DNA from: Folioceros fuciformis
Lineage: Eukaryota > Anthocerotophyta > Anthocerotopsida > Anthocerotales
Assembly (NCBI GenBank): GCA_049999805.1
Contig: JBNGIO010005395.1
Coordinates: 29,802-93,801, forward strand
Direction: 5' to 3'
DNA length: 64,000 bases
Shown here piece by piece: positions 59,583 to 64,000 of this stretch. Numbering within the stretch: the first letter of the stretch is position 1; each line of letters starts with the position of its first letter. Position numbers and translations under genes: made by a program. The notes under the pieces were generated by a model. It saw only the letters and a list, made by a program, of their open reading frames with translations. It was not told the DNA's origin and made no database searches.

Positions 59583-60915
59583 CTAAAATCGAGTGAAGTC
59601 TGGATTGCATGATGCAAGAGCATCGGGAGGATCAATATGGGAACCATTGAAGATGAACCTAACTATCCATTTATGGACTGCTTCAGTGGGATGGATGCCG
59701 TCCCAATTGGTGTAAACATTTGGATCTGAACATACTGTGGCTACCACATGTTGTCCATTGGGTGCAATATAACCTGGATCTCCACATCCTGCTAAACGGT
59801 CATAATTATATTGACCTCCTACACCACAACAAGCCCTTGAGAGGTTATAAAACCCATATTTCGTGTGATTGCTTGCAATATCCAGTATGGCTGCATAGTA
59901 ATCAACATACACAATCTTTGCAGATTCAAGCTCATTGCGCAACGTTTGGATTCCTGTAAACAGTTGATCATTGTGATTTTCAAACACATTATTGAAAATG
60001 GTGTAACAACCATAGGCATCAAGATCGCTTGCATTTCTTGGAGGTACAAATGTAAGGAATTCAGGAGTGCAGGAAATTGGTGGTAAGTTGAAGATCAAAA
60101 AGTACTGCACCCCCAAATTATACAAGTATCTCACATTCTCAAGGGTTTCAGAAACAACACTTGGTGTCAGAGCCATCATTTGAGATACTGTTTCATTGTG
60201 CCAGAATATTGCTGCATCGTAGTCATTTCCGCCAATGCAAATCATATAAAGCGCATTAGGAAGTTGAGATGCTTGTGGTAAAGATTGATTGAACCAATCA
60301 AAGTTCTTGGGTTGTTCTACTATACTTCTTTGAAACCTTTCAAACCACTTTGTTTGAGCCTCAAAGTTAAATGGTACTAAAAATGTAATGTTAGTTACAG
60401 TAGCCCCTGAGGTAGCGAAATTCACACCATGTTGGAAATTCATGCCCACATTCCGCAAGTATGGATCAAGCAAAGGAAGACGCAATGCTTGAGCTGCAAA
60501 CAGTTTCAACCAAGTTTCAGTCTAGCATAATTCAATCCTGTAATTATAATAGGTTAAAAAATAAAGACAAAATATATAAATATTCAAACTAAAACTTGAA
60601 AAAAAAATTTAAGAACCCCATACCCAATAAATCTATTATTAATCGTCCATCTGAAAACCGATTAACTGGTTTGCCGAAGTAGGTGATTCCATAAGGATGT
60701 CGAGTGGGAGCGTGTTGCCAGGAAAATACAGCTTGACCGTTTCCTGTATCTGTCAGTGAATCCCCGAACGCAAATAATGCTGGAAATGCACATTCGTCGG
60801 CCGTGAATGCGTTTTGTGAACTACTGACGACCAACCCCGGATAGATCACAATAGATATAAGAAAAATAATCCTTAACGGCATAAGTCGCCACGGTAGTGG
60901 TACAAAGTATCCCAT
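59583..60915 (-). CDS. GDSL-type esterase/lipase, secreted
   Basis: SGNH-fold hydrolase acting on acyl esters, with plant members handling cutin, lipids or cell-wall esters; the substrate is not predictable. Two exons (60915-60624 and 60493-59583) give exactly 400 residues. The ATG at 60915 begins a signal peptide with the core IIFLISIVIYPGLVV. Block I is FAFGDSLTDTGN with the catalytic Ser. Block II is HGVNFATSGAT with the Gly. Block III is CIGGNDYD with the Asn. Block V is NWDGIHPTEAVH with the catalytic Asp and His. ACCGVGGQYNYD matches the conserved Cys-Gly stretch of plant GDSL enzymes, and several N-glycosylation sequons (NNVT-like, NETV, NHTK, NLSR, NGSH) fit secretion. Typical length for the family. 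Confidence 0.95.
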
Positions 60916-62575
60916 GTTTCAGCTTATATGCTACAAGAAGACGAGAAACAAGTACGTTAGCATACAAGCCGCGTGAGATGAAGATAGCTATGTACAGGCA
61001 AAGATACATTCCATGCTCAAAAGTACCTGAGGTGCAATACACGCACGCGAGGGAACAGAAATGGAGACAAGACGGAGTAGACGCTGGCAAGCTCTGAAAG
61101 GCTGCGATCCATGCACACAAAGCCTCAGTAGCCTGTGCACATTCCCCCCAAAGCCTAAGATGCTGGAGGCCTGGTGTCCTGTATGCCGTTGCAACCTCCC
61201 GTAGTCTGAGAAGAAGTCGTAGGTGTGTGACAGCGCACTGCAGTCGATTGAGTTTGCATTTGGATCGGCTTCCAGGATGCCTGCGTCCTTTCGCCTCCCT
61301 TGGAAGGTTCGAGATCGCTCTTCAAACCAGAGCTGAAGAGCAGAAGTGGCTGGAGAAGCGCAAGGGTTGTGAATAGGTCAGGTTCTGGAAAGTCCCTAAG
61401 CTGATCCACAGCTAATGTCCTGTTACCCGGCCTTTTTGAAATCTGTAAGGTCTGCCGGTTGTGAGCGGCTAAGGGGACGTGTTTGAATGCATCCTGTGCT
61501 GTTAACGCTGGCGGCGAGACAGACGTGTGCAGCAAGTCAAGGTGTAGGGTACAGGTTACAGTTATGACCTGTCTCCAGTCTGCACGTTTTCTTTCCTTTG
61601 AAAAGTATGCATGCACAATCGGAATGCCTAGATAGGGTTCCCCTCTCCTTCCAATCGCCTCTGTCATTTCAGATTCGACAGGGTTTGCTCTAGAATCAGT
61701 TTCAGCTTGTGGATATGCATGGTTGAGCTAGCTACCAAGAGTGCAACTGATGTCAATTGTGTGGTCTGTGGTGATAGAGCTGGCTGCTGGTCGAAATTGG
61801 CAATGTACAAGCATCACCTCGAAAGTTTGATCCGAGCGTAGGTATTGAGTCACCAGATAAGTGACTTGTCCCAACAAGTGTAGAGTGTTCTCTTTGACAT
61901 TCCTGACTTGCCAGGTGGATATCCGCAAGAGAATTCTGACCTGCATGCGCTGGAGGCTTCACGAATTTTGCTCAGCTTTGCCTCAAGTCGGGAAACTCGA
62001 CCTATCGAGACTAGTGAGTGGCTACGGCGACAAATTCGACATCCTGGAGTCCTTTGCCATGTCTAGAGAACGGTTGCGCTGGCAGGCAGTAGCTTGTCAC
62101 TGTGTGCTGCATCCTGCACGGGTCTGTCTCACCGTGCAGGATGTCTGCAGCATATAGTTTACAGGTGCCTCCAATCTCCATGCTTGTCTGGAATGCCTAA
62201 TTACTGAATGCCTAATTCCCGATTATAAATCAGCTCTCCTTTCCATTGCCTGGACTGACACCGTTGTTCTGCCAAACGTGGTCAGGGCAAACGATGATGG
62301 AGCGATTCTGCAGGTCGAAACTGCTCTTGTTCACGGACAAAGGCGTGAACGTGTGGACTAAGAGATAGGAACGCATGACCGTGAGCAAAGAGTAACCGAG
62401 TAATCCGAGTAACCCTTAAATGAGAGGTTGCAAGCATGAACTGAAAGGTGGCGAGGCAAATTCCGCAGCATCTTGCTCGAGGATCTTGTTAGTGGCCCCA
62501 TCGCCCAAAGACACGGGCCAGCGCTTATAACCGTGCGCCGTTTTGCCAGCGATGGTCCTCCGATACGTGATTCCC
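60916..62575. other. Intergenic, 1.7 kb
   Basis: No gene recognised. Open frames up to about 170 codons exist but show no family resemblance. A second copy of the 56.7-kb dispersed repeat lies at 62340-62480. Confidence 0.55.
62340..62480. repeat. Dispersed repeat, copy 2
   Basis: Same family and orientation as 56640-56830, sharing catgaactgaaaggtggcga and the gcatgaccgtgagcaaag block. Roughly three quarters of positions agree by eye. Confidence 0.65.
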
Positions 62576-62692
62576 CTGCAGAATGCAACTAAGTGTGGTG
62601 AAGTGATTGTTGCCCTGCGGACTGTAACTAAGTGTGGTGAAGTGATTCCCTTGCTGCGGATGGTAACTAAGTGGGGTGAAGTGACTTGAGTG
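62576..62692. repeat. 39-bp tandem repeat, three copies
   Basis: Units at 62576-62614, 62615-62653 and 62654-62692, each ctgcgga.tgtaactaagtg followed by tggtgaagtgatt. Copies differ at three to seven positions. Confidence 0.88.
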
Positions 62693-62880
62693 CCCTGTAC
62701 CCTACAGTGAAGTAGCGGCAAAGCTTGAGTAGGTTGCACGTCATCATGCCCGCGGACGCTGCATTGTTGCTTCTGAGCAGCAGCAACCAGTGTTCTGGAG
62801 CTAGTGTGGTATCCGGAGCAGGTGCCGTTCACACACAGAACGAGCTTGTCGATTGTCAACTGTGTAACCACATAGCATAT

Positions 62881-63909
62881 TCACAAGAGATTGAGGGAGC
62901 TGGAAGTCAAGCTATTCATAACATTGATCCGACTAGTAGTCAAGGCGTTGGACAAGTCCTTGATCCGGTGCTCCAAGGGCGCCGATCCTGTCTCCAATTC
63001 CGTGGTTGATGTGCGCAAAATCTCCACCAGCTTGCCGAGATCGTTCACCTGCTCCTGCGTGAGGGGGAAGGACGCCCTGCTGGTGAGCAAATAATCCAAG
63101 AAGTGGGACGCCTTCCTGACCGCAGTATCCACGGCGTCCAGTTCCTGAAGAAGGGTAAGAGGCGACCTGGCCCTGCGGCTGTCCGTCTCCTCCTTCACCT
63201 TCTGCTGCAGGGTGAGAAAAGCTTGGGACCATAGATGGCCTTGGCCGACGGTGATAAGCGGCGGAGGTTTTCGCGGCCGGAAGGAGATGGCGGCCACGAG
63301 CAAGGCGCACACGAAAATTGTCATCACCTTGGCACCGTAGGCGGCAAGTAGGAAATCCTCGCCCTCCCGGACAGTCCCCTGGTACGGCTTGGATGCGACG
63401 AGCTTATCCCCCAAGCTCCGGAGGATGGAGCCGTAACTGTCGAGCCGGGACTTGTTATTGTGGTGCGAGAGGGATCCGGACCCGGGAGAGAGCTCGTCCC
63501 GCCGTACCACCGCCTCCTTGCAATCCACCAGCGCGCTCCTTGCGCGGCGGAACTGCACCTCCGTGCCGCCGACATCATGCGGGCCGGGCCCTAACGCATG
63601 CAATGCCAGATGCAGCAGGCGGAGGTAATTGTCCACATCCGCCAGCCCCTCCCGGAGAACATTGCAGCAGTCCAGGAGCTTGGCGCTGTTGTCCATGTAG
63701 TCATCCACCCACTTGTTGTCGATCGCTGCGGCGGCCCGCAGATGCGGCAGCAGCGCATCCGCCTCCGCATGTGTGTCCAGCGCGCACGCCAACGCCTGCT
63801 GCAGCCAAGGCAGGCTGAAGTAGGCCGCGTCCGCCGCGGTCTTCAGCGCCTCCAGCCGCGCCGCCAACCCCTTCTCGAAAGCGTCCAGCGGCGCCGTCCT
63901 CTGCGTCAT
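62881..63909 (-). CDS. BYPASS1 / ROH1-like protein (DUF793 family)
   Basis: Plant-specific family including BPS1, which limits a root-derived mobile signal, and ROH1, an exocyst interactor. Single exon, ATG at 63909 (MTQRTAPLDAFEKGLAARL), 342 residues, normal for the family. Landmarks: SLPWLQQALACALDTHAEAD near the N-terminus, KWVDDYMDNSAKLLDCCNVL and DNYLRLLHLALHAL, then a Ser-rich variable stretch, and a hydrophobic helix VMTIFVCALLVAAISF at about residue 200, followed by LWSQAFLTLQQKVKEE. The C-terminal helix bundle ends VNDLGKLVEILRTSTTELET. An in-frame TTG lies upstream, but the next upstream ATG is closed by a stop at once, so 63909 is the start. Confidence 0.88.
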   Translation of the reverse strand: MTQRTAPLDAFEKGLAARLEALKTAADAAYFSLPWLQQALACALDTHAEADALLPHLRAAAAIDNKWVDDYMDNSAKLLDCCNVLREGLADVDNYLRLLHLALHALGPGPHDVGGTEVQFRRARSALVDCKEAVVRRDELSPGSGSLSHHNNKSRLDSYGSILRSLGDKLVASKPYQGTVREGEDFLLAAYGAKVMTIFVCALLVAAISFRPRKPPPLITVGQGHLWSQAFLTLQQKVKEETDSRRARSPLTLLQELDAVDTAVRKASHFLDYLLTSRASFPLTQEQVNDLGKLVEILRTSTTELETGSAPLEHRIKDLSNALTTSRINVMNSLTSSSLNLL

Positions 63910-64000
63910 CGACCCGCCGCTCCCTTCCTCGCGCCCCGGCAAATGCAATGCCGCTCCGCCAATCCCTCAATTCATAGTCCGCCACTCCGGCTTACAGCAA

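Noticed and set aside
61155-61667. Minus-strand open frame of 170 codons between GDSL and BYPASS1-like genes
   Set aside because: No family resemblance, begins at a non-ATG codon or poor context, and the region contains repeats.

Overview
The window is nuclear DNA from a land plant that is probably not a seed plant. Almost every gene has spliceosomal introns of about 70-400 nt. The proteins are typical of streptophytes: a DYW-type PPR editing factor, a STICHEL-type DnaX-like protein, a BYPASS1/ROH1-like protein, an ABCB transporter, mitochondrial-type LpxA, and a RimM/UDP-sugar pyrophosphorylase fusion. A KIF3B-type kinesin-2 is also present. That intraflagellar-transport motor is not found in flowering plants, so a lineage with swimming sperm is likely (bryophyte, lycophyte or fern). 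A DYW editing factor argues against complex-thalloid liverworts such as Marchantia. I cannot name the species. Two runs of exactly 100 N mark scaffold joins.

Layout. 1-2,665 (-): 5' part of an ankyrin/RCC1 protein like IBTK. 3,868-6,174 (-): unrecognised six-exon gene in AT-rich DNA, divergent from the kinesin-2 gene at 6,784-12,218 (+). 12,826-13,925: decayed tandem array of a ~250-325 bp unit. 14,371-19,723 (-): ABCB transporter. 20,212-22,447 (-): LpxA. 23,046-25,556 (+): PPR-DYW protein. 25,726-28,244: decayed pogo/Tigger-like DNA transposon with 23-bp terminal repeats and a TA target duplication, broken by the first N gap. 28.3-31.2 kb: AT-rich gene-free DNA with minisatellites and a Ty1/copia relic.

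32,602-34,829 (+): UDP-glucose 4-epimerase, with the second N gap just upstream. 36,147-37,028 (+): single-exon membrane-anchored protein of unknown function. 37,253-40,838 (+): RimM-UDPGP fusion. 40.8-44.7 kb: no gene recognised. 44,711-46,912 (-): PDCD2-like protein whose frame closes with two GC-AG introns. 47,733-49,638 (+): PH-domain coiled-coil protein of unknown family, 5' end not found. 51,294-55,814 (+): STICHEL-like. 56,899-58,610 (-): WDR25/Prp17-like WD40 protein. 58,925-59,310: decayed partial copy of the STICHEL gene. 59,583-60,915 (-): GDSL esterase/lipase. 62,881-63,909 (-): BYPASS1/ROH1-like protein.

The genes are ordinary, mostly unrelated housekeeping genes and do not form a pathway or cluster. 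Base composition alternates between GC-rich blocks and AT-rich blocks (about 3.6-6.2, 25.6-31.2, 44.7-49.6 and 59.3-60.9 kb) with fairly sharp edges. I found no convincing new multi-gene system. The points that most deserve follow-up are the kinesin-2 gene with its large extra coding segment, the unknown PH/coiled-coil gene, the unknown gene at 3.9-6.2 kb, the decayed STICHEL copy and the assembly duplication at the first gap. Gene models were built by hand from splice signals and family resemblance. Those for the epimerase, RimM fusion, LpxA, PDCD2-like, STICHEL and GDSL genes close in frame over all exons.
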